DNA of 5,987 nt, from the NCBI GenBank assembly GCA_030646655.1, contig JAUSLB010000177.1, forward strand, positions 1 to 5,987. Direction: 5' to 3'. This document shows, piece after piece, positions 1 through 5,883 of this stretch. The notes under the pieces are model-generated. The model ran no database searches. It saw only the letters and a list, made by a program, of their open reading frames with translations, and was not told where the DNA came from. Made by a program: the position numbers and the translations under genes. How positions within the stretch are numbered: the first letter of the stretch is position 1; every line of letters begins with the position of its first letter. The DNA comes from Deltaproteobacteria bacterium. Lineage in GTDB: Bacteria > Desulfobacterota > GWC2-55-46.

Positions 1-186
1 AACTGGGTGCGCGACATTAGCATGGTCACTACCCCGCTTGAGGTGAGGGAACTGGTCGAGGACGGCGGAAAATCCATTGTAGAGAACTTCTATAATTCAA
101 AGATCGGGCGCAAGACCGCATGGGGACTGTCCACATTAAGAAGGAAGCTCAGGGTAAAGAACCCCAAGGACCCTGAGGGGCATTAG
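1..186 (+). CDS. C-terminal end of an unrecognised protein (5' truncated)
   Basis: An open frame runs from the first base of the window to a TAG stop, giving the last 61 residues of a protein that begins outside the window. The fragment has an acidic, helix-like stretch (PLEVRELVEDGG) followed by a strongly basic tail (KIGRKTAWGLSTLRRKLRV) and ends in NPKDPEGH. Its codon use (AGG Arg, AAG Lys, ATT/ATC Ile) matches the genes downstream, so it looks like native coding sequence. I do not recognise the family and assign no function. It lies on the same strand as the sulfur operon, and the next candidate ORF starts 3 nt after its stop, so it could be co-transcribed. That it is coding is likely; its identity is unknown. 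Confidence 0.6.
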   Translation, partial: NWVRDISMVTTPLEVRELVEDGGKSIVENFYNSKIGRKTAWGLSTLRRKLRVKNPKDPEGH

Positions 187-189
187 CAG

Positions 190-345
190 GTGGACCTGCC
201 ATGCAATACATGGAAGGATTGCCTCCGGGCGCTCGCCAAAAGAGCGAAGCCCAAGGCGGGCTATATAAAGAAAGATTTCCTTGCCAGACTGGACGAACTG
301 CCAGTCCGTGAGGCCAAGCCGTGGCTGAAAAAAGTTAGAATTTGA
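190..345 (+). CDS. Possible small basic protein, 51 residues, unknown function
   Basis: A GTG at 190 opens a 51-residue frame ending in TGA at 343-345. A Shine-Dalgarno-like GAGGGG lies at 175-180, nine bases upstream and inside the end of the previous gene, so the two could be translationally coupled. The predicted product is lysine/arginine-rich (LAKRAKPKAGYIKKDFLARL, then PWLKKVRI), with two cysteines near the start and no signal peptide or membrane segment. It fills the gap between the upstream gene and the transporter almost exactly. It shares the reading frame of the upstream ORF, from which only the TAG at 184-186 separates it. I recognise no family. It could be a real small protein, a decayed tail of the upstream gene, or chance coding. 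Confidence 0.4.
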   Translation: MDLPCNTWKDCLRALAKRAKPKAGYIKKDFLARLDELPVREAKPWLKKVRI

Positions 346-352
346 CCGCACC

Positions 353-356
353 GGAG
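353..356 (+). promoter_or_regulatory. Ribosome binding site supporting the TTG start of the transporter
   Basis: GGAG at 353-356 sits seven bases before TTG 364. The first in-frame ATG is at 472 (Met37) and would remove the first hydrophobic segment, so the TTG start is preferred. Confidence 0.55.
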
Positions 357-363
357 CAATCTG

Positions 364-1797
364 TTGAGCGTTGAGATAGATACAAGGCCCATCTGGCTCA
401 TCCTTTCGCTTAAGGCGTTAAGGCCCGCCTTCTTTATAGCGCTCGGGCTCCTCTTTTGGTTCCTGATCTCCATGCCTACCCCGGACGGGCTTACGATAGC
501 GGGACAGAGGGCCATAGCGGTTTTCGCGGTATGCCTGATACTATGGGTCTCGAACATGGTGCCGCTGGCGATTACGAGCCTCTTTGCCATAGTGCTCGTG
601 CCGCTTTTCGGGGTCTTGTCGAAAAAGGACACCTACGCGCTGTTCGGGAACGAAGCCGTCTTTTTCATCCTCGGGGCGTTCATACTCGCCGGGGCGATAA
701 TGCACTCGGGGCTTTCGAACAGGATAGCCCTTAATATCATGGAGAGGTTCGGGGACTCCCCGAGGAAGCTCCTTTTAAGCATATTTCTCCTCGCGGCGGC
801 GCTGTCTTTTTTCATGTCGGAGCACGCGGTTGCCGCAATGCTCTTCCCCATAGTCTTCGATATCTCCAAGGGGCTTAACCTGAGGCCCGGCAAATCCAAT
901 TACGGCAAGCTCCTTTTCTTCGCGCTTGCCTGGGGGTGCGTGATAGGCGGGGTCGGCACATTCCTCGGAGGGGCGAGGGTGCCGCTGGCCATAGGGATAT
1001 TAAAAGAGACTACTGGGCATACGATAGAGTTCCTCGATTATACTATCGCGGTATTGCCGCTCGTCGTTGTCATGCTTTTAGTAGGGTATTTTCTCCTTAC
1101 GAGGTTCTTCCCCATCGATGTAGCAGGGGTCGAGAGCGCCCATCAGGTGCTCGTAAAGAGGCTTAAAACCCTCGGCAAGATGAGCTATAACGAGTACGCC
1201 GTAGGCACGGTGCTCGGCATTACAATACTCGGGTGGATATTTTTGGGCAAGGACGCGGGGCTTGCCACAGTCGCTTTAGTCTCGGTAGTCGTCCTTTTTG
1301 TCCTAAAGCTCGTCAGGTGGAAAGATATAGAGGAGTACGTCAACTGGGGTATAATACTCATGTACGGGGGCGCGATAATACTCGGCACCGCGCTCGACAA
1401 GAGCGGGGCCGCGGGATGGCTCGTCAATAGCGCTATCGGAAGCTGGGCGACTACGCCGTGGACGGTATTCGCCGTATTTTCGCTACTTTCCATATTCTTA
1501 ACCGAGGCGATTAGCAACGCGGCTGTAATAGCGATACTTCTGCCGGTGTCCATCGGCATGGCGGAGAGCCTGTCTCTGGACCCGGCTATCGTTACCTATT
1601 CGATAGCCGTTCCTGCGGGGCTCGCCTTCATGCTTCCGATGTCGACGCCGGCCAACGCCATAGCGGTGTCGTCCAACTATATCTCCGTGAAGGACATGGC
1701 AAAGGGCGGGCTCATAATGTGCCTGACGGCTTGGGTCGTATTTAACCTTATGGCGGCCTTTTACTGGCCTTTAATAGGCATGGGGTATTCGAAATGA
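364..1797 (+). CDS. SLC13/DASS-family anion:sodium symporter, probable sulfate or dicarboxylate transporter
   Basis: This is a 477-residue, very hydrophobic integral inner-membrane protein with about 11-14 candidate membrane segments, the usual size for the divalent anion:Na+ symporter (DASS) family. The family's two-repeat layout is visible. The first half has FFMSEHAVAAMLFPI (149-163) and GGVGTFLGGARVPLAIGIL (195-213). The second half has ISNAAVIAILLPV (383-395) and PMSTPANAIAVSSNYI (425-440). In characterised DASS proteins these hairpin loops carry SNT and TPPN-like motifs that bind Na+ and substrate. Here they read SEH and GGARVP in the first half and SNA and STPAN in the second, so specificity is hard to call. 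Placement directly ahead of cysH, cysQ and sat suggests sulfate uptake, but this is inference; dicarboxylate, thiosulfate or an organosulfonate are alternatives. The TTG start follows a GGAG. The last codons overlap the usp gene (ATGA). Confidence 0.85.
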   Translation: MSVEIDTRPIWLILSLKALRPAFFIALGLLFWFLISMPTPDGLTIAGQRAIAVFAVCLILWVSNMVPLAITSLFAIVLVPLFGVLSKKDTYALFGNEAVFFILGAFILAGAIMHSGLSNRIALNIMERFGDSPRKLLLSIFLLAAALSFFMSEHAVAAMLFPIVFDISKGLNLRPGKSNYGKLLFFALAWGCVIGGVGTFLGGARVPLAIGILKETTGHTIEFLDYTIAVLPLVVVMLLVGYFLLTRFFPIDVAGVESAHQVLVKRLKTLGKMSYNEYAVGTVLGITILGWIFLGKDAGLATVALVSVVVLFVLKLVRWKDIEEYVNWGIILMYGGAIILGTALDKSGAAGWLVNSAIGSWATTPWTVFAVFSLLSIFLTEAISNAAVIAILLPVSIGMAESLSLDPAIVTYSIAVPAGLAFMLPMSTPANAIAVSSNYISVKDMAKGGLIMCLTAWVVFNLMAAFYWPLIGMGYSK

Positions 1798-2261
1798 AAA
1801 AGGTCTTGCTCGTGCTTTCCACCTCCGGCACATCCGCCGCCGCCATAGACTACGCCGTCAAGAGGGCAAAGGATGAGAAGGCGGCCCTTGTCGCCCTCTA
1901 TGTGCTCGAGACAGGGCTTGCCAACGAGGTCTTCGACACATTCTCGGACATAGGCTTTATCGGCGAGAAGCCCTCCATGGAATTGTCTGAATCCATAATG
2001 AAGGAGTACAGGCAGAGGGGTTACGAGGAGCTTGGCAGGGTGCAGGTCAAGGCCATGGAAGAGGCGGTCGGCTTCGAGCCCCTGATGGAGCAGGGGGACT
2101 TCGTAAAAAAAGTCCTCGAGATGATAAAAAAGACTGACGCCTTTGTAGCCGTGCTCGTCAAGAGGAAGAAGAGCCAGATATTCAAGTACTTCTCAAGGTC
2201 ATTGGCCGACGAGGTAAAGGAGAATGCCCCTTGCGAGGTCGTCCTTTTTACAGAGGAGTAG
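1794..2261 (+). CDS. Universal stress protein (UspA-like) family protein
   Basis: This 155-residue soluble protein has a Usp-type Rossmann-like pattern. The N-terminal strand is KKVLLVLSTSGTSAAAIDYAVKRA (residues 2-25), followed by LVALYVLE (32-39), an acidic helical middle (60-95), TDAFVAVLVKRKK (114-126), and the final SRSLADEVKENAPCEVVLFTE. The last stretch matches the way Usp domains end (a helix, then a strand that packs against the sheet). The glycine-rich ATP-binding signature of ATP-binding Usps (G-2x-G-9x-G-S/T) is absent; that region reads VKRKKSQIFKYFSRS. It is therefore probably of the non-nucleotide-binding kind or binds something else. ATG 1794 overlaps the transporter stop as ATGA, implying translational coupling. 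Usp proteins are often linked to transporters, so a regulatory or accessory role for the symporter is a reasonable inference. CysH begins 12 bases after its stop. Confidence 0.75.
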   Translation: MKKVLLVLSTSGTSAAAIDYAVKRAKDEKAALVALYVLETGLANEVFDTFSDIGFIGEKPSMELSESIMKEYRQRGYEELGRVQVKAMEEAVGFEPLMEQGDFVKKVLEMIKKTDAFVAVLVKRKKSQIFKYFSRSLADEVKENAPCEVVLFTEE

Positions 2262-2273
2262 ACGGGGTTTCCC

Positions 2274-2966
2274 ATGAGCAGGACATTCACAATGGAAGAG
2301 CTTAAAAAGATAAGCGAGGGCTTTGAGAACAAATCACCGCAGGATATTATAAAGTGGGTCGCGGAGAGCTTCGACAGGGACGACTTCGCGCTCGCATGCA
2401 GCTTCGCCGAGCTTACGCTCATTGACATGCTCGTCAGGGTAAAGAAGGATGCGAGGATATTCTACCTCGATACCGGCTATCTTTTTAAGGAGACCAGAGA
2501 GCTTGTTAAAAAGGCGGAGGAGAGGTATGGGATAAAGGTAGAGCGGTTCGCGCCCCTTATACCGAAAGAGGAGATGGATAAAAAATACGGCCCTGAGCTG
2601 TACAAGAGGGACCCTGATAAGTGCTGCGGGATATTGAAGGTCGAGCCGCTAAAGAGGGCGCTTTCGGGGCTTAAGTGCTGGATTACGGGGTTGAGGCGGT
2701 GCGAGTCCCCTGCGAGAGCGAACGCGCCTATCATAGGATGGGACGATAAGTATAACCTTGTAAAGGTCAACCCGATCGCGAGGTGGACCGATAAGGAGGC
2801 ATGGGACTACATCCTCGCCAATAATGTCCCTTATAACGAGCTATTAGACAAGGGATACCCTTCCATAGGATGCGAGCCGTGCACAAGCCCTGTTGAGCCG
2901 GGAGAAGACCCGAGGTCAGGCAGGTGGGCCGGGTTCAACAAGACCGAGTGCGGGCTCCATAAGTAA
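2274..2966 (+). CDS. cysH: Fe-S-type assimilatory APS/PAPS reductase
   Basis: This 230-residue cytoplasmic enzyme reduces adenylylsulfate (APS) and possibly PAPS to sulfite, using thioredoxin-type reductant. The family hallmarks are clear: YLDTGYLF (64-71), CC at 117-118, GLRRCESPARANAP (139-152), VNPIARWTDKEAWDYI (165-180), GCEPC (199-203), and the C-terminal ECGLH with catalytic Cys226. Cys117, Cys118, Cys200 and Cys203 are the four ligands expected for the [4Fe-4S] cluster that marks bacterial and plant APS reductases, as opposed to the cluster-free E. coli-type PAPS reductases. Two oddities stand out. The nucleotide phosphate-binding loop near residue 43 reads SFAELTLIDML, about two residues shorter than the usual SFGxEDxxLIDM form. 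Cys143 also follows GLRR where D, E or Q is common. Start ATG 2274 is the first ATG after usp, with only a weak G-rich site upstream. It ends TAATAA. The neighbours cysQ and sat-cysC confirm the pathway. Confidence 0.92.
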   Translation: MSRTFTMEELKKISEGFENKSPQDIIKWVAESFDRDDFALACSFAELTLIDMLVRVKKDARIFYLDTGYLFKETRELVKKAEERYGIKVERFAPLIPKEEMDKKYGPELYKRDPDKCCGILKVEPLKRALSGLKCWITGLRRCESPARANAPIIGWDDKYNLVKVNPIARWTDKEAWDYILANNVPYNELLDKGYPSIGCEPCTSPVEPGEDPRSGRWAGFNKTECGLHK

Positions 2967-2998
2967 TAAGCGGCCCTTTTTAATCCCAAAGTGATCCC

Positions 2999-3005
2999 GG
3001 GAGGG
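2999..3005 (+). promoter_or_regulatory. Strong Shine-Dalgarno that fixes the non-ATG start of cysQ
   Basis: GGGAGGG lies in the 43-base gap between cysH and cysQ, four bases before ATA 3010 (five after the GGAGG core). No ATG, GTG or TTG lies in the cysQ frame between the upstream in-frame TGA (2992-2994) and GTG 3196. The site therefore points to initiation at ATA. Confidence 0.6.
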
Positions 3006-3009
3006 TAAT

Positions 3010-3795
3010 ATAAAAAGCCTTTTATTTGAGATCACAGACCTTGCCTTCAAGGCTGGTGAAGAGATACTAAAGGTCTATTCAAGCGGGGATTTCGGCACGA
3101 CTTATAAGGAAGAGGGCTCGCCACTGACTGTAGCTGACAAGAAGGCCCACGAGGTAATAGCAAAGGGGCTTTCTTCCATTACCCCCCATCTGCCTGTGCT
3201 TTCTGAGGAATCTAAGGTTGAAGGTTACGAGGTGCGTAAACACTGGAAGAGGTTCTGGATAGTCGACCCGCTCGACGGGACAAAGGAGTTCATAAGGCGT
3301 AACGGCGAATTTACCGTCAACATCGCCTTGATCGAGGGCAATGAGGCGATTTTAGGGGTTGTATTCGCACCCGTTTTAGGGGTATGCTATCTGGCCGCGA
3401 GAGGCGAGGGGGCCTTTAAGGTCAAGAACGGGTTTCAGGAGAGGATCCGCGCCTCAGGATATAAAAACGGCCCTCTTAAGGTCGTTGCGAGCAGGTCGCA
3501 CAGGGGCCCTGAGCTTGAGGCCTTTTTAGACAGATTGGCCGGGGCTGAGTTCGTCAATATGGGCAGTTCGTTGAAGCTCTGCCTCGTGGCAGAAGGGGCC
3601 GCGCACCTATATCCGAGGTTCGGCCCGACTATGGAGTGGGACACCGCGGCCGCCCAGTGCGTAGTGGAGGAGGCGGGCGGGAGCGTTAAGGACATGAAGG
3701 GGAGGAGGCTTCAATACAATAAGGAAGACTTATTGAACCATTATTTCATCGCGGCGGGCAATCCGCCTTTCCCGTGGGAGAAATACTTAAATTAA
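3010..3795 (+). CDS. cysQ: 3'(2'),5'-bisphosphate nucleotidase CysQ, apparent ATA start
   Basis: CysQ hydrolyses PAP (and PAPS) to AMP (or APS), removing an inhibitory by-product of PAPS use. It is a cytoplasmic Mg2+-dependent member of the inositol monophosphatase superfamily. Read from ATA 3010 the protein is 261 residues, close to E. coli CysQ (246). Metal- and substrate-binding motifs are intact: SPLTVADKKAHEVI (37-50), PVLSEES (62-68), VDPLDGTKEF (85-94), NGEFTVNIALIEG, GSSLKLCLVAEG (185 on) and WDTAA (210-214). The first canonical start in frame, GTG 3196, would delete the N-terminal helix and the SPLTVAD motif, leaving only 199 residues, so it is rejected. The reading frame is open back to a TGA at 2992. 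The only plausible initiation codon behind the GGGAGGG site is ATA, which is rare. A start-codon mutation or a base-call error (ATG to ATA) are alternatives. Sat-cysC follows after 28 bases. Confidence 0.9.
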   Translation: MKSLLFEITDLAFKAGEEILKVYSSGDFGTTYKEEGSPLTVADKKAHEVIAKGLSSITPHLPVLSEESKVEGYEVRKHWKRFWIVDPLDGTKEFIRRNGEFTVNIALIEGNEAILGVVFAPVLGVCYLAARGEGAFKVKNGFQERIRASGYKNGPLKVVASRSHRGPELEAFLDRLAGAEFVNMGSSLKLCLVAEGAAHLYPRFGPTMEWDTAAAQCVVEEAGGSVKDMKGRRLQYNKEDLLNHYFIAAGNPPFPWEKYLN

Positions 3796-3807
3796 AAATT
3801 AATATAG

Positions 3808-3814
3808 AAGGAGG
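3808..3814 (+). promoter_or_regulatory. Ribosome binding site for sat-cysC (GTG start)
   Basis: A near-perfect AAGGAGG lies nine bases before GTG 3824, within an AT-rich spacer after the cysQ stop. It supports GTG as the start and suggests high translation of this gene. I could not identify a separate promoter in the 28-base gap. Confidence 0.75.
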
Positions 3815-3823
3815 AAACAGGCT

Positions 3824-5536
3824 GTGTCAACGCTAACACCGCCCCATGGAGGGGTACTAAGGGAATTACTGGTCTCCGAGAAAGAGGCCGATCAGCTAAA
3901 GGCAAAGGCGCGGGACTTTACATCTTGGGACCTGACCGAAAGGCAGCTCTGGGATATAGAGATGCTCCTTAACGGTGGTTTTTCCCCGCTCGACGGCTTC
4001 CTCAATAAGGCCGACTACGAATCCGTCGTAAAGGATATGAGGCTCGCCTCAGGGGTCGTCTGGACCATGCCCATAACGCTCGATGTCACCGAGGCGTTCG
4101 CCGGCAAGGTCAAGGAAGGCTCTCAGGTGGCCTTAAGAGACCCCGAGGGCGTGCTAATAGCGGTAATGACGGTAAAGAACATTTGGACGCCTGATAAGAA
4201 GAAAGAGGCCCAGCTCGTTTTCAAAAGCGACGACACCGTTCACCCGGGCGTAAATTACCTATTTAACAAGGCGAACCCGGTCTATATCGGCGGGCCGCTC
4301 AAGGGCGTAGAGATGCCCGTTCATTACGACTTTAAGCAGTTGAGATATACCCCCAAGGACTTAAGGGAGAAGTTTAAAAAGTCCGGCTGGCACAAGGTGG
4401 TCGCTTTCCAGACAAGGAACCCCATGCACAGGGCGCATCAGGAGCTTACCTTCAGGGCCGCCCAGATGTGCGAGGCGAACCTCCTTATACACCCGGTCGT
4501 CGGGATGACAAAGCCGGGGGACGTTGACCACTACTCAAGGATACGCTGCTACGAGCATCTGATAAAGCAGTACCCGGAGCAGACTACGATGCTGAGCCTG
4601 CTGCCGCTTGCCATGAGGATGGGCGGGCCGAGGGAGGCCGTATGGCACTCGATTATAAGGAAGAACTACGGCTGCACGCACTTCATAGTCGGCAGGAACC
4701 ACGCTGACCCGGGTAATAACAGCAAGGGCGAGCCGTTCTACGGCCCTTATGACGCCCAAGAGCTCTTATCAAAGCTTGAGGACGAGATAGGCATCAAGAT
4801 GGTCCCGTTTCAGGAGATGGTATATGTGCAGGAAAAGGCGGAGTATGTCCCGGCTGACGAAGTCCAGCCCGGAGAGAATGTGCTTAACATCTCAGGCACC
4901 GAGTTCCGCCGCCGCCTCCAGCAGGGCCTTGAGATACCGGAGTGGTTCTCATACGCCGAGGTCGTAAACGAGCTAAGGAGGACCTATCCGCCCCGCCAGA
5001 AGCAGGGCTTTACGGTATTCTTTACAGGGCTGTCGGGCTCGGGCAAATCCACTATCGCCAACGCCTTGATGGTAAAGCTGATGGAGATGGGCGGCCGCCC
5101 CGTAACGCTCCTCGACGGCGACCTTGTAAGGAAGCACCTGTCGAGCGAGCTCGGGTTCTCGCGCGAGCACAGGGATATAAATATCTTAAGGATCGGGTTC
5201 GTCGCAGGACAGATAACGCAGAACGGGGGCGCGGCCATCTGCGCCCCGATAGCTCCCTATAAGAATACGAGGGCGCAGGTGAGGGAAGAGGTCTCCGGGC
5301 ACGGCGGGTTTTTAGAGGTATATGTATCCACCCCGATTGAGACCTGCGAGGAGAGGGACCGTAAGGGCCTATATGCCAAGGCGCGGGCTGGAATAATAAA
5401 GGAGTTCACGGGCATAAGCGACCCCTATGAGGCCCCTGAGAACGCGGAGATAGTGATAGACACGAGGGAGTGCTCGCCTGACGAGGCCTCCCAGAGGATA
5501 ATACTCAAGTTAGAGCAGCTCGGGTTCATAAAGTAA
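3824..5536 (+). CDS. sat-cysC: Bifunctional sulfate adenylyltransferase / APS kinase (Sat-CysC fusion)
   Basis: This 570-residue cytoplasmic fusion enzyme activates sulfate. The N-terminal ATP sulfurylase (about 1-385) converts sulfate and ATP to APS and pyrophosphate. The C-terminal APS kinase (about 392-570) phosphorylates APS to PAPS. Sat motifs are SPLDGFL (54-60), QTRNPMHRAHQ (196-206, the QxRNP and HxxH nucleotide/sulfate site), MRMGGPREAVWHSIIR (264-279) and GRNHADPG (290-297). Kinase motifs are the P-loop GLSGSGKST (402-410), LDGDLVRKHLS (430-440), ICAPIAPYKNTRAQVR (472-487) and KGLYAKARAG (514-523). The single-chain Sat is the homomeric type, unrelated to CysDN. In this fusion the kinase has an intact P-loop and looks active, unlike the degenerate kinase-like domain of fungal ATP sulfurylases. 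The GTG start is set by AAGGAGG. It is the last gene of the operon and ends about 385 bases from the convergent atpG. Confidence 0.95.
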   Translation: MSTLTPPHGGVLRELLVSEKEADQLKAKARDFTSWDLTERQLWDIEMLLNGGFSPLDGFLNKADYESVVKDMRLASGVVWTMPITLDVTEAFAGKVKEGSQVALRDPEGVLIAVMTVKNIWTPDKKKEAQLVFKSDDTVHPGVNYLFNKANPVYIGGPLKGVEMPVHYDFKQLRYTPKDLREKFKKSGWHKVVAFQTRNPMHRAHQELTFRAAQMCEANLLIHPVVGMTKPGDVDHYSRIRCYEHLIKQYPEQTTMLSLLPLAMRMGGPREAVWHSIIRKNYGCTHFIVGRNHADPGNNSKGEPFYGPYDAQELLSKLEDEIGIKMVPFQEMVYVQEKAEYVPADEVQPGENVLNISGTEFRRRLQQGLEIPEWFSYAEVVNELRRTYPPRQKQGFTVFFTGLSGSGKSTIANALMVKLMEMGGRPVTLLDGDLVRKHLSSELGFSREHRDINILRIGFVAGQITQNGGAAICAPIAPYKNTRAQVREEVSGHGGFLEVYVSTPIETCEERDRKGLYAKARAGIIKEFTGISDPYEAPENAEIVIDTRECSPDEASQRIILKLEQLGFIK

Positions 5537-5587
5537 AAGCCGTTGTCCGTGACCGTTAGTTTGACATAATAAGGATGTCCATCCTGT

Positions 5588-5616
5588 CTGCCCCCTCCCG
5601 TCAAGGGAGGGGGCAG
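5588..5616. repeat. GC-rich perfect palindrome, REP-like; possible terminator of the sulfur operon
   Basis: CTGCCCCCTCCC (5588-5599) pairs perfectly with GGGAGGGGGCAG (5605-5616) around a five-base GTCAA loop, giving a 12-bp, nearly all G:C stem 51 bases after the sat-cysC stop. No T-tract follows on either strand, so it is not a canonical intrinsic terminator. It may still protect or end the transcript. From general knowledge, C-rich/G-rich palindromes with a GTCAA or TTGAC centre recur as dispersed REP-like repeats in many bacterial genomes, so I favour a repeat copy. Copy number cannot be judged from one window. Confidence 0.65.
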
Positions 5617-5723
5617 GGGTGGATAAGCTGATAATCTTTAATGCCCTTGCACTCTGACAGGATGTTGAAAAAGCCCGTCCTGGACTTTTTAAACCACGAT
5701 TTGGCCGGAGAGCCTCCGTCCAA

Positions 5724-5799
5724 TCCTTACAAATTGCTCGACTTTTTAGTCTCGCAATTGCACAATCCATATACAGGAGCGGATTGTGGCTGGTAAGGA
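5724..5799. repeat. Three-way-junction fold: closing stem around two hairpins
   Basis: TCCTTAC (5724-5730) pairs with GTAAGGA (5793-5799), enclosing two adjacent hairpins. The first (5732-5759) has AATTGC/GCAATT and GACT/AGTC stems separated by a TC/TC internal loop, with a TTTT tip. The second (5761-5788) has a perfect 8-bp stem CACAATCC/GGATTGTG around a 12-base loop. The two hairpins are only one base apart, so the whole can fold as a compact Y-shape in RNA or single-stranded DNA. I recognise no known RNA family. Confidence 0.5.
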
Positions 5800-5815
5800 A
5801 AATTATATTTATATA

Positions 5816-5846
5816 GCTCGCCTTGTCACTTCGTGAGCCGGCGAGC
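5816..5846. repeat. Long hairpin GCTCGCC/GGCGAGC with nested inner stem
   Basis: GCTCGCC (5816-5822) pairs with GGCGAGC (5840-5846). Inside, TCAC/GTGA closes a TTC loop, separated from the outer stem by a three-base TTG/GCC internal loop. It follows the AT-rich run at 5799-5816. No T-tract follows on the + strand. Confidence 0.5.
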
Positions 5847-5854
5847 ACCCAGAG

Positions 5855-5883
5855 GCAATCCGTCACCCCATCATGGGGATTGC
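5855..5883. repeat. Hairpin GCAATC/GATTGC with inner CCC/GGG stem
   Basis: GCAATC (5855-5860) pairs with GATTGC (5878-5883). The inner CCC (5867-5869) pairs with GGG (5875-5877) around ATCAT, leaving a one-sided bulge CGTCAC. It is followed by TTTAG only, so it is a weak terminator candidate at best. Its outer stem carries the same CAATCC/GGATTG word as the second hairpin at 5761-5788. Confidence 0.45.

Noticed and set aside
184..192. Pyrrolysine or other programmed readthrough of TAG 184-186
   Set aside because: No downstream insertion signal or matching domain continuity is visible, and a GTG with its own ribosome site follows directly.
136..351. 71-residue ORF on the - strand near the window start
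   Set aside because: It is antisense to the truncated upstream gene and the small + ORF, with no recognisable features and no downstream partner on that strand.
1185..1559. 124-residue - strand ORF within the transporter
   Set aside because: It lies entirely antisense to conserved membrane segments of the SLC13 gene; the low-complexity Ser/Thr/Ala product is a typical shadow.
3196..3795. cysQ as a 199-residue protein starting at GTG 3196
   Set aside because: It would lose the conserved N-terminal helix and SPLTVAD motif, both clearly encoded in frame upstream, and it cuts into the middle of PVLSEES. There is also no Shine-Dalgarno before this GTG.
5561..5566. TTGACA as a -35 promoter element after sat-cysC
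   Set aside because: At 17-base spacing the -10 position reads CTGTCT, and no gene lies downstream on the + strand.
5510..5866. 118-residue ORF on the - strand across the intergenic region
   Set aside because: It runs through the GC palindrome and several hairpins, overlaps the end of sat-cysC, and gives no recognisable protein pattern; it is best seen as chance.
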